A DNA stretch of 64,000 nucleotides, taken from Nyssa sinensis. Taxonomy: Eukaryota > Streptophyta > Magnoliopsida > Cornales > Nyssaceae. Below, one piece after another: positions 22,797 to 35,064 of the stretch; position 1 is the first letter of the stretch, and every line of letters begins with the position of its first letter. A program made the translations under genes and the position numbers. The notes below the pieces were generated by a model. It was not told the origin of the DNA. It did not search any database and saw only the letters and a program-made list of their open reading frames with translations. The stretch covers positions 16,328,515-16,392,514 of the forward strand of contig CM018038.1 in NCBI GenBank assembly GCA_008638375.1. The letters run 5' to 3'.

Positions 22797-23035
22797 CTTT
22801 TTCCGTCCCAAAATGATAGTTCCTTTCGGACATTCTAACTTTTTGGAAATATTGTTTTATTATTTTGAAACTATTTAAATTTTTTATATTACTCTCATTT
22901 AATTGTAAATCATGTTCACATTAGGTGTAATACATGGTAATTTTGAAAATTTATAACTTAAAAGTACGTTAACTTTTCAAATGAAACTCTTAAAATAAAT
23001 AGTGATAAAAGACTTTTAAAATGGGACGGATGGAG
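22797..23035. mobile_element. Stowaway-type MITE (Tc1/mariner), 239 bases
   Basis: Inverted ends CTTTTTCCGTCCCAAAATGA and, on the other strand, CTCCATCCGTCCCATTTTAA, close to the plant Stowaway consensus CTCCCTCCGTCCC. Flanked by TA on both sides (22795-22796, 23036-23037), the expected target duplication. No coding. Confidence 0.88.
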
Positions 23036-23176
23036 TAACATTATACGTATCACATGGCACATTACGGTGATGCCATGTGACTCATCCTAGTGCTGCCACG
23101 TGGTATACTATGATGCATTATATGCCACTTAAGTATATAAAAATATATCATTGAAACTAATGTTAGAAAAAGATTA

Positions 23177-23432
23177 TTCTAACCAATTGGAACTACTTTA
23201 GTTGGCTATCACGGCGTCTTCATTAGAAGGAAGTTGTAGGTTCAAGTTTCACTTCCTTTATTAGAGTGTTATGAGTATTGTTTCAATCTAGTCATGAACT
23301 GGGCTGATTTATTAGATCCAGGACCTATATTTGAGAGACTCCTGAATTTAAAAGTTTTTTAATGATTTGTTTGGTTGGTAATTTGTAATTATGTTATATT
23401 GTTAAGCTAAGTTCTTTCAAAAAAAAAATGAA
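23177..23432 (+). mobile_element. Second tRNA-derived SINE-like unit with A-rich tail
   Basis: TTTAGTTGGCTATCACGGCG (A-box-like, about 23200) and TAGGTTCAAGTTTCACTTCC (B-box-like, about 23250) are spaced as in tRNA-derived SINEs, and the unit ends in an A-rich tail at about 23419-23432. Target duplications are not convincing, and the family is not one I can name. Confidence 0.45.
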
Positions 23433-23767
23433 AAAAGAAAATTCTGATACCCAACAAGCCGCATTTTCATTTGGGTGTATAGAAGAAATTGTAAAAGGCC
23501 TATCTTTGTTTTCGGCCCAAGCCTGGCTGGGCTGAGTTTAGGCCCCTGTTTTAGGCTAGCCATAGGTATGGATACGGACAGACCCAATATGAATCTTCAA
23601 TTTGTGTACAAAACTGATTGCTAATTCAGAGGCAATTGAACAGAGAAAAGTAAGAAAGTGTTAGACATTGTGCCGGATAATCACGATACATTAGATTATG
23701 AGTAGTAGGTATTCATTGGTTCCGATACAATGTACCTGGCCTAATAAGTGTTAGACCCATGAGTGTA

Positions 23768-23770
<3 letters not shown>

Positions 23771-23855
<85 letters not shown>

Positions 23856-23856
23856 G
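23771..23856. repeat. Compound microsatellite (CT)n(CA)n(TA)n
   Basis: Three perfect dinucleotide runs in series over 86 bases; the open frame across it on the minus strand is an artefact. Confidence 0.95.
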
Positions 23857-25772
23857 CGTTTGGGTGTATGTAGATGTTGTCTGACCCGAGGCTGGCCGGC
23901 GCTATAGTATGGTACATAAGGAAATCCAAAAGGCAATATTATTTCAATGTGTACAAAGTGAATTCAATTGTTGTTATCTGATGCAAGATTTTCCACAAGA
24001 ATCTTTGTTCTTTCTCCAATCTTTTTCTCAAGAATTGATGTTTGATAGGATACGAGGACCAGGACAAATTGTCTCAACTTCCATGGGACCAAAGTGAATT
24101 GACAATACATGTAAAAAAAGAAAAAAGAAAAAAGGAAAAAGAAAAAGATATGATCGGAAATTAAAACGAACTTTAATTTTCTACTTTCTTGAACCCAAGT
24201 TTCTGAACCAATCAATAATTATAATCTGAGTTGACGTTTGCCAAGTTTTCCACTAACCCTTCTCTCATTATAAGTCTCTTTATGATGTCACTCAGTTTAA
24301 TTATTGATAACATTGCTACAAATTCATTTTTTATAAGTAATTATCCTTATTAATTGTTTATATTTTATATTATTCTTTAAAACTCAAACATTAATTCCTT
24401 ATAAAGAAGGTCGGATAAGTGATAACCATGGAGAAGACAGCACAACCATGCAACCAAACACTGCTGACAAGCCCCGAATTAATTTGTGTGGATTAGATTG
24501 AAATTGAGTGGCATAAAGTAGATGTGAAATTCTAACAATTATAGAGGAATGAGATGGGTCGATATGATTTTGGTCCCATTTAAAAGAAAATAAGAGTAAT
24601 GTTAGCGTCAATTTGCATTTTGTAAAAGTAAGATCTTTGTGATGTAATTGATTTATATAATACATCTACCGACGCATATTTTTTATGGACTGTATTATAT
24701 AGAGCAATGATTACGCAGAGATCCCCTCAATGAATAAAGGAAGAGAACAATCGACAGTGTTCAAGAAAATTAACGTGTTATCTCATATGCTATAGTTTTG
24801 ATTGATGATGGGGAGGTCAGGTTGGGGCTCTGAGTGAAACTCGTGACCTCAAAATGTTGCAGTCACAATCGGACTGTGGGCTCAATGACCAGTTGAGTGA
24901 ACAGTGAACCCCATCACATATATCTCTCTCTCTCTCTACATGGCTATAAAGTGTTACTGATAAGATACTCTCAAACTTTGTTTGGATTTCATTGTCAAAT
25001 ATATATTTATATATATATATATATGTATATGTATATGTGTGTGTGTGTTACTAATGGGTTGCTTCGACCGACGGAAACATGGCTTCTTATGTACATTTAT
25101 TGTTCTTTGTCATCTCTCTGCCCACCATCCCCTGATCGATCCGTTCATTTCAGTATAATTTCAAGGCAAGTGGAGTGGAGCATATTATCTGCTCATTTCT
25201 TTCTTATTGCGTTTGTGCTGAGGCCCATTTGACATCACTCTGGGCAAATACTTATAACATCAGGGTTAAAAGGTACCACTGTGATTGAAAACATGAGGGG
25301 TAAAAGTTGCCCTATATTAATGTTCTAGTTCTGCCATAGTGTAATAGGGATGTTTTTTTTTTTTACATGTGAAGGTCAAATTTTTACAGATTCGTTCGTA
25401 TATTATATGTAAACGTTTGATACAGACACATGTAAAATGTGAATGGTTAAATGCGAAAAAAATCAAATATACTAAATTATGACAACAGTTACAGTCACAT
25501 TGAATATGCTCATGTTAATATTAATATGATGTAATATACATCAAAAAAGATAAGTGTATGTATAATATACAAACGATCAAATTCGTAAAGACTCGAAGTT
25601 CACAAATGATGATAACATTACTTTCATTGTAATATAATATTACTGTAAAATTCAAGTTAATCATACAAAAATACTAAATCATGATGGCAGTTATATGCAT
25701 ATAACAAACGCAGTGAGAAGGATGGGTGATAGGGGATGCAACAATGTCACAATTGTACTAATTAGAGTTGAC
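23857..25772. other. Spacer with short simple repeats
   Basis: Holds a (CT)n run at about 24923-24938 and an (AT)n/(GT)n stretch at about 25000-25048. I see no coding exon, RNA gene or convincing element in the rest. Confidence 0.5.
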
Positions 25773-25775
25773 TTA

Positions 25776-27223
25776 GAATTTGTTTGGATAGTTTTTGAGA
25801 GTTAGAGTTTTAAGGAATTTTTTGAGAAGTGTTTTTAAATAATTTCTTGGAATTTGAATCATTGTTTGGATTGATTCATTTGAAAAAAGATAAAAAAGTA
25901 GATTATGTTTAGTTATGTTTTTAAAATAAGATTTTTAATTTCAAATTACAGGATATGTGTTTTGAAATTAATTTTTTTTTTTAAATTTAGATTATCATAT
26001 CGAAATACATTTTTATAATTTTTAAAAAATTAATTACAAAATTTTTTAAAATATTTTTCAAAAAATTTTATCTAAATTACTATCAGGTAAACATCCAACA
26101 TTGATCCATTGACAAGTCATTCAAATTCTTTTTTTTTTTCAAAATTATTATTATATACTGGTAAGCCTTGATTATTATTATTTTTTTATAGGAAACGATC
26201 ATTCAATAAAAGGCATGGCTTACATGATCTTTATTTAGGAAGATCAACTGTTTTCCCAACGAATAAGACTGTTGACAGATTTAAGATCAATGTCCTATTC
26301 GCTTGGGGTGAGTATTTATTTTTTAAATATATGAAATTTATATTTTTTATTATTTTATTATAATATTTTTGAAAAATAAAAACTGCCCCCCCTTTATTTG
26401 TTTAGATTTTAAAAAATAAATTTTTAATTTTAAAACGTGGAATACGCTATTGACAAACTATTAATTTTAAATTTTTTTACTATTTTATAATTTAGATTAT
26501 CATATCCAAATACGTTTTCACAATTTTTAAAAAATTAATTACAAATCTTGTTACAATATTTTGAAACAAATTATATCTGAATTACATTTTCACAATTTTT
26601 AATATTCTTAAAAAATGTGATCGGAATTTAATACATTTACTTAAATATGATATAAAAAAATTTAATTTTATTCAAATTTAATAATTAATTTAATAAAAAT
26701 AACAAGATTTAACAAATTCAATTCATTAATATAACATATATTAATTATTAAATTATATAATATTTTTTAAAATTAAAGTTATATATCATAAGTTTGGCAT
26801 ATTATAAAATAACATTTTATATGTATAATATATATTATAATATAATATTTTATAAATATAATATATATTAATATCATTGTCAGATCAAATAAAATTTAAT
26901 TTGATAATTAATAAATTTAAATTAATTTATTGAGAGAGAGGGAAGAGAGAGAGCGAGGATGGAGCATTGGGTTGGGAGAGAGGGGAGAGAGAGAGAGAGA
27001 AAGCAAGACAGGAGCAAATATGGGTGGTGATTGAAAGGGTATTGGAAAGTGTGTGAAAGATACGAATAGATATGCTCAAAAAGGAAAAGTGAGATTTTGT
27101 TTAAGATTTTCAGAATGGATTTAAGATTGAGTTCAGGATTTTATTTTTTCATTAACTAAATAAATAAGTTTTTAAAATGTAAAATGAAAAAATCTCTTTT
27201 TGAATTTATAACCAAACACAATC
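25776..27223. mobile_element. Candidate Harbinger/PIF-type non-autonomous element, 1.45 kb
   Basis: Ends form a short inverted repeat, GAATTTGTTTGGATA on the left and GATTGTGTTTGGTTATA read from the right, flanked by TTA on both sides (25773-25775, 27224-27226), the usual PIF/Harbinger target. The interior is AT-rich, non-coding, and contains two related stretches (AGATTATCATATCGAAATAC at about 25989 and AGATTATCATATCCAAATAC at about 26495). A purine-rich (GA)n patch lies at 26931-27000. A three-base duplication is weak proof alone. Confidence 0.5.
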
Positions 27224-27728
27224 TTAATTTCCTTAGATGATTGCATTGATAATTGAACTTAAACTGCTTCTCCAGTATGTCTTTTCCAATACTGATCTTG
27301 TTGTACTTTGCGAGATGCATCCATCCATCAACTTATGTCCCGGATTGAGCAGATGAAGTTGATGATATATTGCTTGGAAAAGCAGACAAATCATTCATGG
27401 TATTAATTCCATGGAAAAAAATTTACAATCAGAGGAAATAAAAGCAGCTAAATTCATAAGTGCTTGTTAATGGAACCAACTAGGGGTTCACAAAATAACG
27501 AAAATTGGAGAATCGATCCAATCCAACCTAATTTGATTTTAATAGATTCGGTCCAAGTGTGTTCGGATTAATTCGGATTATAGGATCAAAAAAATTGAGT
27601 TTGAATTGAAAGTTCGGATTTCCCGACCCGACCCAACCCAAGAACCGAATTCATAAAATTTTTTTTATCAACTCTTTTTGTTCAAATATTTTTTTAAAAA
27701 AAATATTAAATATATATATATATATATA

Positions 27729-28018
27729 TAAAGAAACAAAGAAGATAAATGGAAGAAAAATGTTTTCCTCTCTTAATTTGAGAAGGATCACATGTGATAT
27801 ATTTATACATGTTTTTGGGATAACCTTTATCTGTTACAAACATTTGAATTTATTTAAATTTACAAAAAGTTTATCTCTGAGATTTGTTTTGGTGAACATA
27901 TCCTTCATTTTGATCTGTTTGTTTGTGATCTTGATCTATTTGTTGAGGTTTATCCTGTTGTTGAGCTTTATCCGGTTGTTGAGCTTTATCCATTTGTTGA
28001 GAGTCGGTTGTGCCATTA
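27729..28018 (-). repeat. 3' LTR of the copia element
   Basis: 290 bases, same as 32335-32588 except for extra copies of a ~16-base unit (TTGTTGAGCTTTATCC, about 27950-27995) that make it 36 bases longer. Confidence 0.9.
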
Positions 28019-29751
28019 CGCCCCCTCAATCGCAATGGAAGCTCGTGGACATTGAAATTGGCTCGAAGGTGGCAGAAGCGAGTAGTGGGCAGTGCTTTGG
28101 TGAATGAGTCAGCAAGTTGATCTGTGCTTGAGATGAACCGAACTTGGAGTTGGCATTGGGCAACCTGATCAAGCACAAAGTGAATGTCAAGTTGAACGTG
28201 CTTTGTGTGGGAGTGATAGAGAGGGTTGTCAGTGAGGTATGTGGCCCCCACATTGTCGCACCAAAGAGTTGGTGGAGTTGGACTGGAGATGCCGAGTTCT
28301 GTGAGGAGAGAGCGGAGCCACATAACTTCAGCAGTGGCATTGGCAACGGCACGATATTCGGCTTCAGTACTTGACCGTGATACTGTGGATTGTTTGTGAG
28401 AGCTCCAGGAGACGAGATTAGAACCAAGGTAGACACAATAGCCACTAACAGATTTTCTGTTGTCAGGACAGCCAGCCCAGTCAGCATCAGAGAAGGCATG
28501 GAGTTCAGTAAAAGAGGTGCGGTAGATGAAAATGCCATGGTGGATGGTTTGTTGGAGATAGCGAAGAATTCTTTTGATAGCGGCTCAGTGGTCCGTCTTG
28601 GGACGCTGCATGAATTGGCACACTTTGCTGACGGTAAAGGAGATGTCAGGCCGTGTAAAGGATAGGTATTGGAGAGAGCCAACTGTGCTGCGATAAAGAG
28701 TTGGATCACTGAAAGGGTCACCTTTGAAGAGGGATAAGTTGGTCATGGTAGACATCGGGGTGTTGACCGGCTTGGCATGAAGCATATTGGTTTTCTTGAG
28801 CAGGTCAAAAATATACCGCTATTGGGAGAGAAAAATTCCACGGTCATCATGGAGAGCCTCAATCCCTAGAAAATAGTGAAGAGGTCTAAGATCTTTGAGG
28901 GCGAAATCCTGCTGAAAAGATGTGATTATTGATTGCACAAGAGATTGGTAAGGCCCAATGATGATAATATCATCAACATAGATGAGAAAAAAGATGACTG
29001 CATGTGGTGACCTGAAAATGAATGAAGAGGTATCGGCCTTGGAGGTAGCAAAGCCCATATCGACAAGTTTGGTGCTGAGTTTAAAGAACCAAGCCGGAGG
29101 GGCTTGTTTAAGGCCATAAAGAGATTTGTGAAGGTGGCAAACATAGTTAGGGCATGATGGATTAGTGAATCCGGGGGGTTGGGCCATGTAAACAGTTTCC
29201 TGGAGGTTGCCATGTAAAAAGGCATTTTTAACATCGAGTTGGCAAATTGGCCAATTGTGTGACACGGTAAAAGAGAGAACAGTGTGAATGGTTGTGGGTT
29301 TTACCACTGGACTAAAGGTGTCATCATAGTCAATACCGAGTAATTGGTGAAAGCCTGTGGCAACAAGATGGGCTTTGTAACATTCGATGGACCCGTCAGC
29401 CCGTTTCTTGATACGGTAGACCCACTTACAGCTGACTAGGTTGATGTTGGGTTTTGGAGGAACATGGACCCATGTGCCATTGTTGAGTAAGGCCTGAAAT
29501 TCCTCAGTCATGGCTTGGCGCCAAAGTGGGCTTTTTGAGGCAATAGAGAAACAAGTAGGCTCAACTTCTGTGGTCTTGGTGAGTAAGGCCCGCGAAGTGG
29601 GGGTCATACCAGGGGGAAGATGTTTGGGCTTGTGGATGTGATTTTTGGAGCGGGTGGTCATAGGGTGGGAGTTGGGTCTTGGGATATTGGGCTCGATTTG
29701 GGAGTGGGGTTGTGAGGGGGGATGTTGGGCTTGAGTTGGGAGAGTGGGCAC
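27871..29751 (-). pseudogene. Reverse transcriptase and RNase H of the copia element
   Basis: 29751..28819 begins in a P/T-rich linker and carries the copia RT: WRQAMTEEFQALLNNGTW, CKWVYRIKKRADGSIE, QLDVKNAFLHGNLQETVYM, catalytic YVDDIIIIG and FLGIEALHDDRGIFLSQ. It continues in 28785..28585 (YRSTVGSLQYLSFTRPDISF) after a stop, then RNase H (DADWAGCPDNRKSVSGYC, TEAEYRAVANATAEVMWL, about 28510-28320) and the C-terminus in 28323..27871 (HVQLDIHFVLDQVAQ). The last frame does not stop at the usual site and reads on into the LTR as Q/D-rich repeats. Confidence 0.9.
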
Positions 29752-30224
29752 GGAGGGGGGGGATTGTGGGCCAGAGTTAAGGTGGGCGGGTTAGGATAAG
29801 TGGCTCTGGTCAGAAGGAGGATCATTTGAAGAGATGAAAGGGGGATCAGGGAGGTCGGTGCAGCTGGAGAAAAAGGAGAAACAGGGGGAGCGTGGGGCGA
29901 TCGGGAAAAGGGAAGAATGGGAGGCGATCGAGGTGGAGATGGCGAGAGACAAAAAGAGGAGGGCAGCAGTGGGAGAGGGTGGTGTGAATCCGAAGAGAGA
30001 GGAGACGCCGGTTGGAAGGAAAAGTGGGTTTCATCGAAGACGACATGCCGAGAGATAAAGATGCGGCCAGTGGATTATTGCAGGCAACGATAGCGGCGAT
30101 GGTGGGGGCTGTAGCCAAGAAAAACATAGAGATCGGAGCGGTAATCCATTTTATGGGATTTGTAGGGACGAAGGTAGGGCCAGCAAGCACAGCCGAAGGT
30201 ACGGAGAAGGGAATAATCGGGAGT

Positions 30225-31185
30225 TTAGTGGAAGAGGCGTTCAATAGGGGTTTTGTTTTGAATGATGGGAGATGGGAGGTGATTGATGAGAAAGGTGGCA
30301 GTGGTGAAGGCGTCATCCCAATATTGGGGTGGGACAGAGGCAGCGGCCATAAGGTTGAGGCCAGTCTCAACGATGTGGCAATGGTGGCTCTCGACAGACC
30401 CATTCTGTTCGTGAGTGTGGGGGCAGGACAGACGATGGAGGATGCTAGAGTTACGAAGATACGATTGTAAGCCCCGAAATTCGCCTCCAAAATCAGTTTG
30501 GACAGCTTTGATTTTGCAATTAAAGTAGCGTTTGACTTGAAGTTTGGAAAGTGATGAAGATATGTTCAACTTTTGATTTTGCATCAATAGGGAATAGCCA
30601 TCTGAATTTAGAGAAATTATCAACAATGCTTAAGTAATATTTATTTCCATGAACAGATTCAGTGGGTGAAGGGCCCCATACATCCAGAAATAACAACTCA
30701 AATGGATTTGATGAAGCAGAAGGTGACAAATGAAAATGTAATTTATGACTCTTTCCTAATTGACAAGCATGACAAACTCGAAAACTTTTATTTGAGGTGA
30801 CGGCTAGATGATGCTTCGAGAGGATTGCTTTCACTGTGCGTAAGGCAGGGTGCCCGAGGCGTGCATGCCATTGAGGAACTGAAACTCGTTCGCCAAGGTA
30901 AGAAGCAGGACTGATTGATGGAGATGAGAGAGTATGTAGAGGATAAAGGCCATTGTTACTCGGTCATTGGAGAAGGATATCGCCCGAGGATTGATCCTTA
31001 ACACAGAAAAAGGAGGGGTGAAATTCAAAATAAATGTTGTTATCATTGGTGAATTGAGAAACTAACAATAAATTCTTTTTTATGTCAGGAGCATGTAAAA
31101 TGTTGTTGAGAAAGAAAGATTTTGAAGTGGAATAAAGAAGAGAAGAGCCAGTGTGAAGGATATTCAAACCTTGTCCATTGCCCAC
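30225..31185 (-). pseudogene. Integrase of the copia element
   Basis: 31185..30964 has the pre-integrase stretch ILHAPDIKKNLLLVSQF; 30834..30520 has the zinc module (CHACQLGKSHKLHF) and the start of the core (FLDVWGPSPTESVHGNKYYL); 30626..30225 has VQTDFGGEFRGL and the catalytic-glutamate region NGSVESHHCHIVETGL, then WDDAFTTATFLINHLPSP. Parts lie in different frames, so it is inactive. Confidence 0.87.
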
Positions 31186-31379
31186 GTGAATTTGATCAGG
31201 TCTAGTGTAGGGATCGGCATTGATGGAAAGGTTGTGAAGACTGGAGGTGATGTGATGAGTAACGCCTGTGTTAGGGTACCAGTTTTGATCATAGTGAACT
31301 GTAGGGGATGGGGTAGGAGACTTGGGGGTGTGAGCGATGTGGGCTTGAGGAGTGGGGGACGAAGAAGCATGAAAATGGT

Positions 31380-32298
31380 CGTCGAATCGATGCCAACAAG
31401 TAACAGCGGTATGGCCAATTTTGGAGCAGATTTGACAAGGCGGTCTGGTGGAATGGGATTGGGGGTGTGGTGAAGAATGGTGGAAGGCACGCCCCCTGTC
31501 TCGGGATCTGTTGCTATAGTGAGGAGCACTGCGATGGGAAGAAGAACCATGATTACCGCAAACAAAATAGGAGGTTACAAGATTGGCCGAAGGTTAGGTG
31601 AAGTCAGTGGAGGTGGTTTATTGGTCAAGACGAGTTTCATGAGTGTGGAGATAGCCATATAAGTCATCAAGGGAGATGGGATCTAATCGGGTGGTAATAG
31701 AGGTGACAAGTAAGTCATAGGAGGAGGGGAGACCAGCAAGAAGATAGGAAGTGATTTCTGAGGAGCTGAGGGGATGACTAATGGCAGAGAGAGTGTCGGA
31801 AAGTTGTTTGGCTTTCATGAAGTAATCGGTTATGGTGGAGGATGCCTTTTTGAGAGTTGAGAATTGGAAACAAATACTGAGGATTCAGGCAGAGGAGGTG
31901 GAAGAGAAGGTCCTTTCTAATGCGAGCCAGACATCGCGAGAAGTTGTAAGACCAACAACTTGGGTGAGAAGCGATTCGGTGAGGGAAGAGAGGAGGGCAC
32001 TGAGAATGATTTGATCTTGTTGGGACCAGTGAATATAGTTAGGATTAGGAACAATGGTGGAGTCATTAGAAGAGGGAGAAATAGTGATTGGTAGGCAGGG
32101 AGTGGAGCCATCGAGCTAACCAAAAAGATTTTGACCACGGAGGTATGGGATTAACTGAGCCCGCCAAAGAAGATAGTTGTTGCGGGTGAGTTTGATTGTG
32201 ATGAAATGATGGAGTTGGGTGGGGAGAATGGAAGTGGCAGCAGAGGGAGAAGAACTGCTGGAGGAAGAATTGCTAGCAGAGGATACATTGGCGGCCAT
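31380..32298 (-). pseudogene. gag of the copia element
   Basis: Likely start ATG at 32298 (MAANVSSASNSS, then NYLLWRAQLIPYLRGQ), stop at about 32118, continuing in 31818..31618 (YLLAGLPSSYDLLVTSITTR, a UBN2-type gag) and ending with a CCHC knuckle CQICSKIGHTAVTCWHR at about 31440-31390. The small open frames on the plus strand here are shadows. Confidence 0.83.
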
Positions 32299-32320
32299 GG
32301 ATGAGAGACGTATGTCTTTG

Positions 32321-32334
32321 TGGCTCTGATACCA
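32321..32334 (-). other. Primer binding site of the copia element
   Basis: Minus strand TGGTATCAGAGCCA directly follows the 5' LTR; matches initiator tRNA-Met. Confidence 0.88.
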
Positions 32335-32588
32335 TAAAGAAGCAAAGAAGATAAATAGAAGAAAAATGTTTTCCTCTCTTAATTTGAGAAGGATCACATG
32401 TTGTATATTTATACATGTTTTTGGGATAACCTCTATCTGTTACAAACATTTGAATTTATTTAAATTTACAAAGAGTTTATTTCTGAGATTTGTTTTGGTG
32501 AACATATCCTTCATCTTGATCTGTTTGTTTGTGATCTTGATCTGTTTGTTGAGGTTTATCCGGTTGTTGAGAGTCGGTTGTGCCATTA
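32335..32588 (-). repeat. 5' LTR of the copia element
   Basis: 254 bases, direct repeat of 27729-28018 with few substitutions and one 36-base length difference. Confidence 0.9.
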
Positions 32589-33011
32589 ATATATATATAT
32601 ATATATATCAACAATATTAAAGATGAAAATAATTAGGAACAATGAGGTTGCTATATATATATATATATATTGTTTAAAAATAGAGATAGTTATCAAAAAA
32701 AAAAAAAAAGGGTTGCTATGTTTACTTCTTTCTAATAAGTTTTCTGTATCTCTACTAATTGATTTATTTTTTGAGGGACTTTTTCTATCTCTTCTATGTC
32801 TTAATTCAAATTTAAATCAAGCAAAATATAATAACATAGTGCAATAATTTTTTTTAAATCTTTTAGTGATCTCAACCAAAGTATTCTTTGCCACATACAG
32901 CATACCTACTTTCAATTCTATTGTTTCAATTAATTATTTAGTTATTTGGTAGTTCTCATGGATCAAGACATTGTCAAAATTTCATAAACACTTAGATGAT
33001 TTAATTTTCAT

Positions 33012-33014
<3 letters not shown>

Positions 33015-33066
<52 letters not shown>

Positions 33067-33067
33067 C
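33015..33067. repeat. Compound microsatellite (GC)n(AC)n(AT)n
   Basis: Perfect dinucleotide runs inside the split hAT-type element. Confidence 0.93.
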
Positions 33068-33263
33068 AAGAGTTAAATTTTTTGTTTTCTATTTTAAAAA
33101 AGGAACCGACCCGACCCGACCCGGCTCTAAAAGGTTCATTTCGAGTTGGGTCGAATCTAATAATTTATTGTTCTGATTTTGATTCTATTTTTTTAAAACC
33201 GTATAAGATCGGATCGATTCCGATTCTATTATAAGCCGACCCATGTGCACCCCTAGAACCAAC

Positions 33264-33973
33264 CATGGCTGAAACAGACAAGAGAGGAGAACTCAGCCCC
33301 TAATATTGCCTCTTCGCCCAACTCACTGGGCTGTATTTTTATGACTTCTCCATATATATATATATATATATATATATTTTAACTTATTGTCGTATTTGGC
33401 TCTCATTTGATTTGAATAATGTTCTATTTCATTTTTTTTAAAAAAAAAAAAATCTACTTCTAGGAATGTCAAACTAATCCGTCAAGGACCCATTTTGTCC
33501 ATTAAAATTAAGTATAGAGTGTACATAAATGGGATTGTATCGGAGTCGGAATGAGGTTTTAAAAATTCATTCACATTCAGGATAAGGTCCAGGAATGGTC
33601 ATCCTGTCCTACCCTATTTATATATTAAATTTTTTTTTTTTATCCCTTATGTATATTATATTTATCAATAAATCAGATTTACATCTTTCTTATCATTGTA
33701 ATGTTGAATACACGAAAAATGTGATTATTAAAAAAAAAAAAACGGATAGTATAAATATATACTCCTTCTAAAAGCAATGAATCAATTTGCTTAGTCAAAG
33801 TCTGCAATGGTCCAGTAATGTAATGACATTATCTGTTTATTTTTAAAGGGAAGAGTGAGATTTAAGTTTCCATAGGGACCAAAGAAGAAAAGGTTAAAAG
33901 ACAATCAAATTATTGACCTTGTCAATTGACTATACTTTCAAAAAAATAAATTAATTTGATTCGAGTTAATACC
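33264..33973. other. Spacer with an (AT)n run
   Basis: (AT)n at about 33352-33377; otherwise AT-rich with no gene or clear element. Confidence 0.5.
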
Positions 33974-33981
33974 AATTCGAG

Positions 33982-34322
33982 TAGGGTTGTAAAACAAGCC
34001 GAGTTATTTGAACTCAGCTCGTGAACGATTTAATTAGAAGCTCATTTGAGATAGGCTTGCAAGATAAACAAATCAAACTTGAACATATTTTGATACTTGT
34101 TAACTTATTGAGTTTGACTTGTTAAGTCAAAAGTAATCTAATATTATATAAAAAATTAAGTTACACAAGTTCTGCTTGCAATCAGTTTGATTAAAACCTC
34201 GTTCGATATCAGTTTAAAAAATTAACAAATCGATTTTGAATATAATTTCAAATTCATTTATTTTATTAAATCGAACTTAAAAAATCTACTATTTAACTCG
34301 ACTCGACTAGTTTACGATTCTA
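33982..34322. mobile_element. hAT-type MITE, 341 bases
   Basis: Ends TAGGGTTGTAAAACAAGCCGAG and, from the right on the other strand, TAGAATCGTAAACTAGTCGAG are imperfect inverted repeats. Flanks AATTCGAG (33974-33981) and AATTTGAG (34323-34330) are an eight-base duplication with one transition. Related sequence occurs at 41870-42240 in the last intron of the amino acid permease gene. Confidence 0.75.
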
Positions 34323-34330
34323 AATTTGAG

Positions 34331-34634
34331 TTGATAACATTATCTAGGATCTGGAACCAAATCAGAGATTCTGAGAACCGACCCAAAACTTTGAATAAGA
34401 TTTCACTTTCCATCAAAAATAGATTGGGTAAAATTAAGTTGCCCACCATTGGAACTTGTTTGTCAGCCCACTGATTTTAAAAGCCCAAGATAATGAGTTG
34501 TATGGGGTGCTAAGGCTTTGGTGGCGATAATTTACAACGTTGGACGGCTGCTATTCTCAAATTTTTCCGAATACAATGAGAAACAATTTCGTGGTCGGGC
34601 TCGTGCTGTAAGCTAACTCAGTGGTATTAATAGT

Positions 34635-34672
<38 letters not shown>

Positions 34673-35025
34673 GACGGGCCGAGAATTAATTTAGTGGAAT
34701 TTATTTTAGGATGGACAATATTTATTTTATTTTTTTGTTTAATACTCAATCATAAATTTTAAAATTAATGAAATATAAAAACATAATATTAATTGATCAT
34801 ATTTTTTTTATAAGTAACTAAAGTTTTTTTTTATTACTGTAACTAAAGTTCTTGATATAAAGGAATTTATCAATTAGATAAAAATCTTAATAAAAGAAAA
34901 AGACATTTAAAAAATTTTATATTAGACATAAAATATCCAAAGTCAATAAATTTTTTATTAAAAAATCAATTTGAAATTAAAATAATAATAAAGTATGAAA
35001 AAGATTAAACTTGAGGAAGGAAAAA

Positions 35026-35064
<39 letters not shown>

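Larger units (their letters stand above)
27729..32588 (-). mobile_element. Ty1/copia retrotransposon, Ale-like, minus strand
   Basis: 4860 bases with short LTRs (27729-28018 and 32335-32588), a tRNA-Met primer site directly after the 5' LTR, a GAGGGGGCG polypurine tract before the 3' LTR, and minus-strand coding in copia order: gag, (protease), integrase, reverse transcriptase, RNase H. Flanks are ATATA on both sides, within an AT run, so the duplication is not decisive. LTR termini in element orientation are TAATGGCACA...CTTCTTTA rather than TG...CA. Reading frame is broken by several stops. Small size and short LTRs suggest the Ale/Retrofit lineage; this is from memory. Confidence 0.9.
27481..33255. 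mobile_element. hAT-type non-autonomous element split by a Ty1/copia insertion
   Basis: Terminal inverted repeats TAGGGGTTCACA (left) and TAGGGGTGCACA (right end, other strand), flanked by an exact eight-base duplication GAACCAAC (27473-27480 and 33256-33263). Without the copia element it is about 0.9 kb, with CCCGACCCGACCC-like words near both ends, AT runs in the middle, and no transposase. The copia element went into its central (AT)n run. Confidence 0.87.

Noticed and set aside
23751..23936. Open frame across the compound microsatellite
   Set aside because: Translation of dinucleotide repeats only.
28144..32014. Several plus-strand open frames over 60-150 codons
   Set aside because: They are reverse-strand shadows of the copia gag and pol coding.
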